This document shows, piece after piece, positions 10,401 to 18,078 of a stretch of DNA of 64,000 nucleotides. This DNA is from Acholoe squamosa. Taxonomy: Eukaryota > Annelida > Polychaeta > Phyllodocida > Polynoidae. Both the position numbers and the translations under genes were made by a program. The stretch is taken from assembly GCA_949317995.1 (NCBI GenBank), contig OX439038.1, positions 2,808,001 through 2,872,000 of the forward strand. The letters are read 5' to 3'. The notes under the pieces were generated by a model, which saw only the letters and a program-made list of their open reading frames with translations, did not search any database and was not told where the DNA came from. Numbering within the stretch: position 1 is the first letter of the stretch; each line of letters starts with the position of its first letter.

Positions 10401-13400
10401 GGCCGCCCGCCACCCTACACTCTGATCAAGGTCGGAATTTCCAGAGTCGCCTTTTTCGGGAAGTGGTAAGCCTGTTGGGCATTCAGCAGACGCGGACTTG
10501 TGCGTTCAATCCGAAATCGGACGGATTGGTGGAACGCTGCAACCGCACCATTGAGGCCCTCCTCTCCGCTGTGGTCGCCAAGGACCAGTCCGACTGGGAC
10601 CTACAGCTGCCGTTTGTCATGGCCGCCTATCGAGCGTCGGCCCACTCGTCCACCGGCGTCTCCCCGAATATGATGATGCTGGGGCGAGAGACCATGGTAC
10701 CGCTGACCGTCCTCTATCCCATGGAGGAGGAGAGGGTGGGAGAGGGCGCCGTCGGCTACGTAGCTAAACTCCAGACCTCATTGGCACGAGCTCACGAGAC
10801 TGCACGCGACCATCTGGGCACCTCGGTTGCTCGTCAGGAGCGCAACTACAATCTCCATGCGCGGGATAGGACCATCGAGGTGGGGGCCCTGGTGTACTAT
10901 TTACACCCCATCCATAAGAAAGGGGTCTGCCCTAAGATGCAACGTTTCTGGACAGGACCGTGGGTGGTGACCAGGTTCCTATCGGGGCACGTCTATGAAA
11001 TAAAGATGGATCGTAAAGTCAAAGTAGTACACTGTGACTCAATCAAGGTTGTTCCCACCCCCCCAGCCGGAGTGGGGGCCCTTCCCCCCCGGCCACCGGC
11101 CCCGCCAGAGGTGGGGACCGAGAGGGAGGACGCTCGCGGCGTAGTCAGAATGGTGGCAACGACTAACTGGGTAGAGCTGCACACCCAGGGCGATTGGTCG
11201 GGGTCAGCCTGGAAAAATGGTGGGGATGAGATCGGGTGCCGCGGCGACTGGTCAGGGACGGCCAGGCGGGAAGCCATGGACGGCGTCGGGTCCCGCGGAT
11301 TACGTAGCGTTCCGCGGCGGGACGCGGGGTGTGACGTCGGTTCCCAACTGCAGACTTTCCTTGAAGTAATGTCCGTTTGGAGCAGGCTAGGATTTACGCC
11401 CGAAATGCCACAAAGGAGCCGAAAATTGGCGTCTTACGTTATCCCCAAGGTGAGAGGGGAAGCCAGAGACGCTATAGGGAAGGGGGATACCACCCCAATC
11501 GGGTCCCGCGGCCGTAGGAGAGGCAGAACCGCGGGTACTGCGTCCCGCGGCGGATCAGAAGGGAGGAAACCGGAAGAGCCAACCCGCAATAGTCCCAGGT
11601 TAGCCACCTGGAGGGCGCCCCCCAGAAAAGCTTCGCCCAGGAGGTCTCGGGGCAAGTCCAGCGAGAGAAGCGACCGCTTCTCACCCAGGAGAGGCCGTAG
11701 GAAGCCCTCAGCGAGCCCCAGGCGGAGCCGCACCCCGCCGCGGGACAGCCGGAGGGGGGCCCCTGGAAGAGCCAGGTCCCGCAGCCCCCGCGGAAGGTCC
11801 CGCAGTCCCGCAGAAACGTGTTCACATGGTGTGATGGCGTCGTCGCGGATCCCCTGTGACATTTGCGGGGTGGATTTCTCCCGCCGGCAAGCCCTGAAAC
11901 GCCACCAGAGCCGGCAACATCCGACGGGGGAGTTGAAGGGGTGGTTCTGCCCCTTTCGAACCAAGGGGTGCCTGTATGCCTCGGACAGGGCGGAGGACGT
12001 GCTGCGGCACATCAGGACCCGCCACAGGTCGGAGGGGGGAGGAGATCACCCGTGGGTGCGGGACCACAAGAGGATGCCTGCTGCTCGTCCGCTCCCAGGG
12101 CTGTCCGCCCAATCCCCATCCCCTAGGAAGCGTGTGGCCATCCCTGTGGAGGCCGAGTCCTCGGAAGGGTCCGAGGAGAGCTCCGGAGAGGAGTCGGACG
12201 GCTCAGCCCCCTCCTCCCCCGAGGAGAGCCCGAGTCCCGCGGCGCGGGTGACCGCCCCGGCGGGCCGTCCCGCCAAGGAGGGCCGACAACAACGGCAGTC
12301 TAAGGCCTCGTCCCCCTCCCGGTCCCGCGGCGGGACCTCGACCAAGCGGACCCCATCCAAGTCGCCTAGGGAGAAGGGGAAGGCCCCCGCCGCCACGGTT
12401 ACCTCCAGTGGCCGTCCACCTAAGGACTCGGCCTCCCGCTCGCGGCCCCGGAGCCGTACAGACACCAGAGCCACCGACTTGGGAAGCAGCCCCACCTTCA
12501 GTCTGGGCGCCGTCTCGCCTCTCCAGCCTGCCGCTGAGGGGAGCGGGTCCCTGCCCCCCACCCTCCAGCCCGGAGGTAAGAGGAGGAGGGCCTCCGTGAG
12601 GAGCGCTTCCGCCTCCCCCAAGTCGCCCCCCCTCACCAAGGCTCAGAGGCGGTCGGCTACCCCCGCCTCCCCCAAGCCGTCTTCCACGGTTACCTCGGTG
12701 ACCCCCGCCGTACCCCCCTCTGGAGGACTGGGAGTCACCTCCCCGGCTGCGACACCGGCGGTGACTACGACCGTGGCGTGGGGGACACCGGGAGCCTTTA
12801 CCGGAGCCTCGGCAGGCGTTCCCCTGGACCGCGAGGCCTTGATGGCTATGGGATCGGCCTACGTGGCGGGAGGCGCCAACCAGGAGGAGATGGCACGCCG
12901 GATGACGGACCTCCTCACCATGTGGGGCCTACCTCCCCCAGGAGCACCGGTGGTGACCCCCCTGGCGGCCTCTACGCGGCCTACGGAGAGTGCCCCAGTT
13001 AAGGCGGCTGTGGCCTCGGATGCCCTTTCTTCCCCGACCACGACGGGCGTGGTAACTACCGGGAGTACCCCCGCCCCGGAGTCGGTCATTAGGTACCAGT
13101 CGGTACCACTCTCCTCTGAGGAAGAGGAGGTGGTAGAGCTGAGGGGGGAGGAGACCGTTACGAGGTCAGTGGCCCCCACCTCTTACACCACTGGGGAAGC
13201 GACGGCGGACCAGGAGAAGGGAGAGGCTAGTACCAAGCCAGTGCTCCCCACCGCGTCCACCGCTCCCCCCACGGGAGCCGACTCACCTTCACCGGTGGAG
13301 TCCCCTGCCGGAGAGACCCCCGGTGGGGAAGTGGAGGCTCCGGAGGCAGCAGCCTTGCCTCAGGACGGGGAGGGGGAGGTCGCTACCCGACCAGTGCCCT

Positions 13401-14716
13401 CACCCGCCCAGGCCCCACACGAGAGACCGAGGGAAAAGGACCAGCTGGACCTGCAGCCCTTGTACCAGGCCCTACCCACACTACCGTCTCGCCCGGGCAC
13501 TTCGGACGAGGGGGCTCGTACTGAGCCAGCGCCTCCCCAGGAGGAGCTCGCAGCCGGAGGGGCCCCCGGGGACCCAGGCCCGACCGGTGCTCCCGCCCGG
13601 GTTGAGACCGTGTCCTCCGGAGACCCTGCCCCCACCTGTGAGCCCGAGTCTCCTACGGCCGCAGAGGAGGTGGCACTCACGGCCTGCACCCCCCCGCGGA
13701 TAAGTGAGGCTGCGCTGGCACCCAACCTCACTCAGGCAAGAGACAGCGGCGACTCGCGCACCTTCGGGGGCGTGCGGCTGGACAACGTCGGCGAGGACGA
13801 GGCAGCGACCGCCGTGCGTAACCTGCTCGCCAGTAGCACCCCAGTCGGCACGGCGGAAACCCTCCCCGTTACCATCACTCTCACGGCGGAGGATATGGTG
13901 GCCTTAAACCGGGAGTGGGACGGAGCGAGCCCCATCCAGCTGATCCGCATGACCCCGGTAGCCAGCACCCCCACGCAGACCGATCGGTCAGAGCCGGTAC
14001 GGGCTTGGCCCGGAGGGGCCGTCACCCCGGAGGAAAGGGCCGCCTTGGACGCTGTGGCCACGGCCACACCCAGTACCAGGCTATGTCCCTCGGATGACGA
14101 GACGGGGCGTCCTCTTCCCGTGGAGTGGCAGTCGCCACCGCCTTCCCCCCCTCGTCGCCCGAAGGTACCCTCCAGGGACCCGGCAAAGGATAGGGACACC
14201 ACCGCCGACCTGCCGCCTGCGCCGGAGTTACCGGCGTGGACCTCCTTCCGGCATACACCGCCGAGTGCCCGTCGTCGGCGCCGAGCCCCGGCCCCCTCGG
14301 CCAGACCCACAGGGGCGGCGTCCTTTGTGCCTCCTTGGTGGCACGTGCGGGGGAGGGATCCAGACCCGCTGGAGCGGTATGCGGCTTACTTGGTTCCCCC
14401 CCGCGACTTTGGACCTGGGTACGGGGCACTCACCGGGGACATCAGTAGCCGCGTCCGCTTCCACGACAGGGACACTTTCACGGTGTCCAACACCACGGCC
14501 ACCACGTACCGGCGGGTGGTCCCAGGTCGCCGGGCACCAGCGGCCGCCCAGGGAGCGGCCCCCGCCGCCGCAGCCGCTCAGGGAGCACCCCCAGCAGGAC
14601 CCGAGCGGGCGCCGCCACCGCAGGAGGACTCCCCGGCTCCGGTAAGTCCGCCTGACACTACTCCACGTCTAGACCGAGTGCCCCCTTTCGGGCAGAGCCC
14701 CCTCCCCCGCCAGTAA
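7349..14716 (+). CDS. pol: Pol polyprotein with ~1,220-residue C-terminal zinc-finger extension
   Basis: The frame is open from 7349 to 14716 (about 2,455 codons; residues below count the GTG at 7379 as 1). Retropepsin LVDTGA has its aspartate at residue 76. Reverse transcriptase spans about 334-545 with YLDD at 497-500. RNase H spans about 640-760, first aspartate near 646. Integrase has an HHCC zinc-binding region (about 883-930) and a DD35E core at D954, D1016 and E1052, with exactly 35 residues between the last two. A GPW-type module (near 1195) ends the usual Pol. The frame then continues about 1,220 residues: a Gly/Arg/Ser segment, an SR-rich basic stretch (about 1405-1480), two C2H2 fingers (about 1492-1545) and a long P/S/T/A/E-rich tail. 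Protease would cut the polyprotein; RT/RNase H copy the RNA; integrase inserts the DNA. The extension is absent from typical Ty3/gypsy Pol and may be a fused ORF3. Confidence 0.93.
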   Translation, partial: GGPHAHRLPGVAIQGPGSGISRIPHDEGTVGKLDSVLSDSQGRAEARRPPSRTTDHLEIQGRLEMGGAGLLVEGRIEGEPVQCLVDTGATINLVSLAWWHKNGGSRELPPSQERVFSVEGLPLRLMGEWVTSLELGPYTWPIVLQVADMPTEVILGSNFLRNTRMMVDMAGKRLLMAPEASPSLPTSASCRIVSRYTTVLAPGSETVVDGYVVGEWETDNLGLVEGLREKETKRGLLVARGLIDPRVKEAPLRLLNPGQDPLVVYREMELATVEEICGPSAESDTLDAGCCRVVSPGDPRVEEVVEGLVSGLTGNRREEMSSLLRKHAGAFQLEPGDIGRATMVEHRIRTGGHSPLKQPPRRLAPHRRSLVDQEVDKMLKAGMIEPAEGPWASPVVLVKKKDGSMRFCVDYRRLNKITVKDAYPLPRIDDSLDTLSGSEWFSTMDLVSGYWQVAMAPEDREKTAFTTHRGLYQFTVMPFGLCNAPGTFERLMEVAMRGLQWSSCLVYLDDIVVFSRTFEEHVARLGEVLARLEAAGLKVKPGKCQLAKQEVAFLGHVVNRNGVATDPGKVSMVRDWPTPETLTEVRSFLGLAGYYRAFIPQFATRAKPLTTLADKGRTFTWTDACDAAFREIKQCLVESPILGYPQEEGQIVLDTDASDTGLGAVLSQMQDDREIVLSYGSRTLTKAERNYCVTRRELLAVIFGLKKFRHYLLGRHVLIRTDHAALKWVMSFKEPEGQIARWLQVMDMFDFTVEHRPGSRHGNADGLSRIPCRQCGLAGEGDESTSPVTGHVCALTRLGSSDPDRASEVREEWRRDQEEDPLLSPVLAWIREGITPTCDELRDKPYALRSLAAQLQRLEIKEGLLGRWWFVPGSARHFQLLVPQKRKREVWESCHGQGIVGHFGRTRTLRKCSERWYWPDYRKEITYWVASCPVCLERKPPPGPHRARMGHVPVGLPMERMAVDLMGPFPITPEPRENRYILVIVDYLTKWAEAVALPDQEAATVGRAFVETVVCRLGPPATLHSDQGRNFQSRLFREVVSLLGIQQTRTCAFNPKSDGLVERCNRTIEALLSAVVAKDQSDWDLQLPFVMAAYRASAHSSTGVSPNMMMLGRETMVPLTVLYPMEEERVGEGAVGYVAKLQTSLARAHETARDHLGTSVARQERNYNLHARDRTIEVGALVYYLHPIHKKGVCPKMQRFWTGPWVVTRFLSGHVYEIKMDRKVKVVHCDSIKVVPTPPAGVGALPPRPPAPPEVGTEREDARGVVRMVATTNWVELHTQGDWSGSAWKNGGDEIGCRGDWSGTARREAMDGVGSRGLRSVPRRDAGCDVGSQLQTFLEVMSVWSRLGFTPEMPQRSRKLASYVIPKVRGEARDAIGKGDTTPIGSRGRRRGRTAGTASRGGSEGRKPEEPTRNSPRLATWRAPPRKASPRRSRGKSSERSDRFSPRRGRRKPSASPRRSRTPPRDSRRGAPGRARSRSPRGRSRSPAETCSHGVMASSRIPCDICGVDFSRRQALKRHQSRQHPTGELKGWFCPFRTKGCLYASDRAEDVLRHIRTRHRSEGGGDHPWVRDHKRMPAARPLPGLSAQSPSPRKRVAIPVEAESSEGSEESSGEESDGSAPSSPEESPSPAARVTAPAGRPAKEGRQQRQSKASSPSRSRGGTSTKRTPSKSPREKGKAPAATVTSSGRPPKDSASRSRPRSRTDTRATDLGSSPTFSLGAVSPLQPAAEGSGSLPPTLQPGGKRRRASVRSASASPKSPPLTKAQRRSATPASPKPSSTVTSVTPAVPPSGGLGVTSPAATPAVTTTVAWGTPGAFTGASAGVPLDREALMAMGSAYVAGGANQEEMARRMTDLLTMWGLPPPGAPVVTPLAASTRPTESAPVKAAVASDALSSPTTTGVVTTGSTPAPESVIRYQSVPLSSEEEEVVELRGEETVTRSVAPTSYTTGEATADQEKGEASTKPVLPTASTAPPTGADSPSPVESPAGETPGGEVEAPEAAALPQDGEGEVATRPVPSPAQAPHERPREKDQLDLQPLYQALPTLPSRPGTSDEGARTEPAPPQEELAAGGAPGDPGPTGAPARVETVSSGDPAPTCEPESPTAAEEVALTACTPPRISEAALAPNLTQARDSGDSRTFGGVRLDNVGEDEAATAVRNLLASSTPVGTAETLPVTITLTAEDMVALNREWDGASPIQLIRMTPVASTPTQTDRSEPVRAWPGGAVTPEERAALDAVATATPSTRLCPSDDETGRPLPVEWQSPPPSPPRRPKVPSRDPAKDRDTTADLPPAPELPAWTSFRHTPPSARRRRRAPAPSARPTGAASFVPPWWHVRGRDPDPLERYAAYLVPPRDFGPGYGALTGDISSRVRFHDRDTFTVSNTTATTYRRVVPGRRAPAAAQGAAPAAAAAQGAPPAGPERAPPPQEDSPAPVSPPDTTPRLDRVPPFGQSPLPRQ
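11590..12032 (+). other. SR-rich segment plus two C2H2 zinc fingers within the Pol extension
   Basis: The pol frame first encodes an Arg/Ser-rich basic stretch with SPRR, SRSP and RSRSP elements, resembling SR-protein or protamine tails. After an in-frame ATG at 11834 come two fingers. Finger 1 is C-x2-C-x12-H-x4-H starting CDIC; finger 2 is C-x6-C-x12-H-x4-H starting CPFRTKGC. The four ligands of each are visible, so folding with zinc is likely. Possible roles are nuclear import, chromatin targeting or RNA/DNA binding of the pre-integration complex; none is shown by sequence alone. Confidence 0.85.
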
Positions 14717-14962
14717 TTGAGGCGGGGAAGGGGAGAAGTGGTGGTCATCATGAATGTAATAACCGTCTTGTTCGTACCCGTCTCAGTTCGTCTATAGCTG
14801 TAAGCAAACTTCATCCTTTCACTGTAATTCGGGCCCCCAGTACTGAGAAGGTTCAGGAAAAGCCCACTCCAAGCCTCCCCCAGATGCGAGAGGGGAGCAC
14901 ACTGGACACCCGCATAGCTGTTGCAGACCACCTAATCACCTATTGTTTCTCGTCTGTTGCAG
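14642..14962 (+). other. Possible spliceosomal intron at the pol 3' end
   Basis: A near-consensus donor (G|GTAAGT at 14642) lies shortly before the pol stop. A good acceptor follows: CTAAT branch-like sequence at 14932-14936, then the tract TTGTTTCTCGTCTGTTGCAG ending at 14962. Splicing would replace the last 25 codons with seven others and a stop; in another frame the downstream exon is open to 15300 and ends in a Cys-rich stretch. A retained intron would imply that unspliced RNA is the transposition template. Confidence 0.35.
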
Positions 14963-15580
14963 CACGCGCCTACTACTGGCGAGTAGTCGGGCCGGTGCGG
15001 GGTCCTCCGAGCCGCGGCGGTCGGCTCCTCCGGAGGGGGGCTGGGCTTGTTGGCCCCAGCTCCCACCGGGACTTGTTGAGGTTGGGACCCAGCAAGGTAG
15101 GCCCGAGGGCGGGCCCGAGCTCCCAGGGCGAGGTTGAGCTCAGGAGTACGGAGGTGTTGGGGCCGTTGCCCCCTACGAGTTGTTGGGATTGCTGTTCCCC
15201 CCGGGTCGGGACCGTTGTCCCCCCCATGTGTCAGGACTGTGTAACCACCCTACGGATGGGACCGTGGGTTCCGGCTTCGTCTATGTGTTGCGGTTGCTAG
15301 GTCACCGAGTTGTTACCGTCCAAGCTGTTGACGAGATTCGTGTGGAAGCTATTACGACTGTTGATTTATATTTGAGCCTGAGTGCGCTTGATGTCGCAGG
15401 GCCAGTAATTGTAGTACTATTATTCTATATCACATTAGTAACTGGTTGTCTATAATTCTAGTAACCCTACCTGGTAGAGGGCGTATGGGGGCGCCATTTT
15501 TTTCGATGTCATAGCCGCTTTACTTTGTACACCTTCCCATAGTTCTTTCATGTATAGTGTTTAAAGTAAGGAGGGAAGAG
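14717..15580 (+). other. Region between pol and 3' LTR, no convincing gene
   Basis: These 864 bp sit where envelope-bearing elements keep env. Only short frames occur. One, open 15138-15455 without a clear ATG, ends in a hydrophobic run of about 20 residues just before its stop. Another, open from the candidate acceptor to 15300, is rich in cysteine at its end. Neither is recognisable; they could be env relics or non-coding 3' sequence. Confidence 0.6.
15568..15580 (+). promoter_or_regulatory. Polypurine tract
   Basis: AAGGAGGGAAGAG abuts the 3' LTR and fits the plus-strand DNA primer of LTR retroelements. Confidence 0.85.
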
Positions 15581-15930
15581 TGTAGCGGCGGGGCGGGAAG
15601 CGCTAGGCTTTCCGCGGGACTCTGCGGGTTGGGCTGGTTCGGTCCCGCACCACGAGGGGGCGCGGTGCCCGCGGTTGCTATATAAGGCCCGCGGGGGCCG
15701 CTGCCCCTTCAGTCTATGACTCCCAGCTGTCTGGTGCGGACGTGACCCAGCCTCCCCAGCAGAGTCCTATGTAGACTTTAGGAACGACGTTGGCTATGTA
15801 ACTGATGAGATCTGATTAATAGAAGAGACACGCCTTGATATTTGTACACCTTTATTCACACAATATACGGGTTGAGTTTTCCCCAAGCTTAATTGAACGA
15901 CTTACTCCTGTGTTCGTCTAATTCGCTACA
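15581..15930 (+). repeat. 3' LTR of copy B (350 bp)
   Basis: It appears base-for-base identical to 4849-5198, with the TATA box at 15679-15685. Identity of the two LTRs implies too little time for mutations to accumulate since insertion. Confidence 0.97.
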
Positions 15931-15934
15931 ATAT
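15931..15934. repeat. Target-site duplication ATAT (partner at 4845-4848)
   Basis: ATAT directly precedes the 5' LTR and directly follows the 3' LTR, as expected for a 4-bp integrase cut. Low complexity means chance cannot be excluded, but no other length fits. Confidence 0.7.
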
Positions 15935-17815
15935 ATTCTTACTACTAAGAAGCTTGTTTGTACCTCAGGGACTGTGGCCCAAGTTCCTCTTTCACCAACA
16001 AATAAGATATCAAGTGGTACATCTACCTGTCTGCCTCAGGCGTGCGAGCTGTTTGATGAGTTGCTCAGAGGTGCTGACTGTGGGCGGAGGGAGGTGTCTC
16101 AGTACTGTCGAGGTTGTGGGTGGGTCGGAGTCGGATCCTGTCATATTTCTCTCCCACACACTTAAGCGTCTGTTATGCGAGTAGCCCTTTCACCGGAAGG
16201 CGCAAATTGCCCGGTGGCCAAATTAGCTTCTCGGATCACTGCAAGAACAAACAAGTAAAACACTTTTGAGTACTGGTTCAAGGTAGATTACAGTCATGTT
16301 TCTGCAAATTGGCAAAATCTGTTTGAGATAGTTTTGGCTAGTTGCTGAATTGGCTATATGTCAATGTTATGTCGCAAAAATATGCCCCCCTCACATATCG
16401 TTTTTGGATATGTTATAAAAAAAAATCAAAATGTTCTGGTCAATGGATTTATAAAATTTAAAACTACATCGGCAGTCCAAAACCTCCCTACATAAAATTA
16501 TTCCAATGAATGAGAAGGAATTGCAAAAATTACACTAATTCAAATTAGCTTGACTTCCTAGACTCCCAAGACTTATGAAAGGTAAAATGGTAGTCTGCTT
16601 GTCATTGCATGGAAGATAAAGTGTTATTAACATCAAGGATATATATATATAAAGGTTCTTGCTAACAAACCCTTAAAAAAAAGAAATTCCCAAAAACTTT
16701 TGGACAAGCCCTCAGTGTATAGCTCAGGTTATTTCATTGGCTGATGATTAATCCCGCTTTGTTGTTTTACATGTGTGTGGGCCATCGATACCATGGGAGT
16801 ACTTTCTAGTCAACACCCACTTATATCCGGAACTCAGGTATATAAATCAAAATCTAATAAATTATGCTCCTAAAATCTGATATAGGAGTTGTAGTACTAA
16901 AAGGACAAATCAAGATGAGAATAAGTAGCGCATAATGTCCTAGTCAACAGGATATTGAAATGACCTCCTAGAATAGTTCTCTAAGGTGCATTCAGTGAGA
17001 AAACTACCTTCTTCATATCCAATTAGTAGAAAATTAATAAAGTAAATAATGGCCAATGAACCAGCGAGGCTGCTGGTAGGTACACTTGATGAAGACTGTC
17101 ACTTGCAAACACTAGGTGCTTTAGGTGCAAATGTCTTGGGAGGGGAGGGGGGGATTTCACACACTAAAAAGAAATAACTGGAGGCTTTTGTGAAAAGAAT
17201 CGGAACCGGATTCTCACTGTCGTAACTCACCTTCCAGTTCCTGGCTGTTCTACTGCCCAGATCCCTCACCCCACCTTACACTCTGAATCAATCCCCTTAG
17301 TGTGAGTCATACTGGGAAGCATTCCCCAATTCATAAAAACTTAAGAATCAATTCTATAACATATTACCTTGCTGCAAAACAGGGGAGAAGTTATTGCTTG
17401 GTGGTAGTCAGTTCCCATTTGGGAATAGCACCTCCGACAGAATTGAATTCCCGTCCTTTCGCAACACCCTCCTGATGAATCTACCAGGGATCCTTGTAAA
17501 AATGATCTGGGAACCACCATATTTGTGTAGCAGTGAACCAGTTCCAATTTTACAAGAAGCCCCACGTCGCAATACAGTCATACACAAATGTTAAAAAAAT
17601 AGCCATGGATCTATGGCAAGTTTGGGACGAAGATTCCGTCTTTATTTTAACAACCTTTTCTTTACATTGCAGGAATAGCTTAGTACTACATGGCCTATTT
17701 GTCAAGTAGGTAGTGAACCCTCCATGGCTATAATATCATCTGAATGGACATGATGCACTCCTGTATTAGTGACCCTTATAGGTTTTTAGTGCTCATGGAT
17801 ATGTGTACGTAACCA
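15935..17815. other. AT-rich host DNA, no gene recognised
   Basis: Only short frames are present. A short TA run lies near 16640. The stretch near 17085-17130 (GATGAAGACTGTCACTTGC...) recurs in altered form near 21045-21110, so this is probably old interspersed-repeat DNA. Confidence 0.5.
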
Positions 17816-18078
17816 TCTAAGGGCCGCTGATGCATTAATGCATCATGCCCATTGGTCGTCATGCTGCACCAATGAAGTGCTGGTGAGACTGCTCGTCAGC
17901 ACTTCATTGGAGCATCATGGCAACCCTCTGGGAGTTTATGTATCGGCCACGTAGGGTTGGCATGATGCTCCAATGAAGTGCTGGTGAGCAGTCTCACCAG
18001 CACTTCATTGGTGCATCATGACGACCAATGGGCATGATGCACTCCCGCATCAGTGGCCTTGAAAGGGTTAAGGTGCTA
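17816..18078. mobile_element. Foldback element with nested palindromes
   Basis: Two long arms containing ATGCATCATGCCCATTGG and its complement face each other around about 25 bp near 17945. Each arm itself contains a palindrome built on CCAATGAAGTGCTG and CAGCACTTCATTGG; the right one (17971-18011) has 19-bp arms and a 4-nt loop. An arm fragment recurs at 26822-26895 and a degenerate relative at 52615-52800, so this is a mobile family. No open frame is inside. Confidence 0.8.

Larger units (their letters stand above)
4849..15930 (+). mobile_element. Full-length Ty3/gypsy-like LTR retrotransposon, copy B (11,082 bp)
   Basis: Two 350-bp LTRs that look identical flank a primer binding site, gag, a very long pol and a polypurine tract. 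ATAT lies on both sides (4845-4848 and 15931-15934). Domain order PR-RT-RNase H-IN with DD35E integrase places it in Ty3/gypsy (Metaviridae), not Copia. LTR identity indicates recent insertion. gag is broken by a 20-bp deletion, so this copy could move only with Gag supplied by another copy. The element is strongly GC-rich compared with the AT-rich DNA on both sides. Confidence 0.97.

Noticed and set aside
11834..12032. Independent zinc-finger host gene starting at ATG 11834
   Set aside because: The ATG is in the uninterrupted pol frame with no stop for kilobases upstream, and the LTRs enclose it; fusion to Pol is the simpler reading, though internal initiation cannot be excluded.
14884..15300. 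138-codon frame between pol and the 3' LTR as an env gene
   Set aside because: No signal peptide, fusion peptide or glycoprotein features; composition is Pro/Gly/Arg-rich like the surrounding GC-rich DNA. Kept only as a possible spliced exon.
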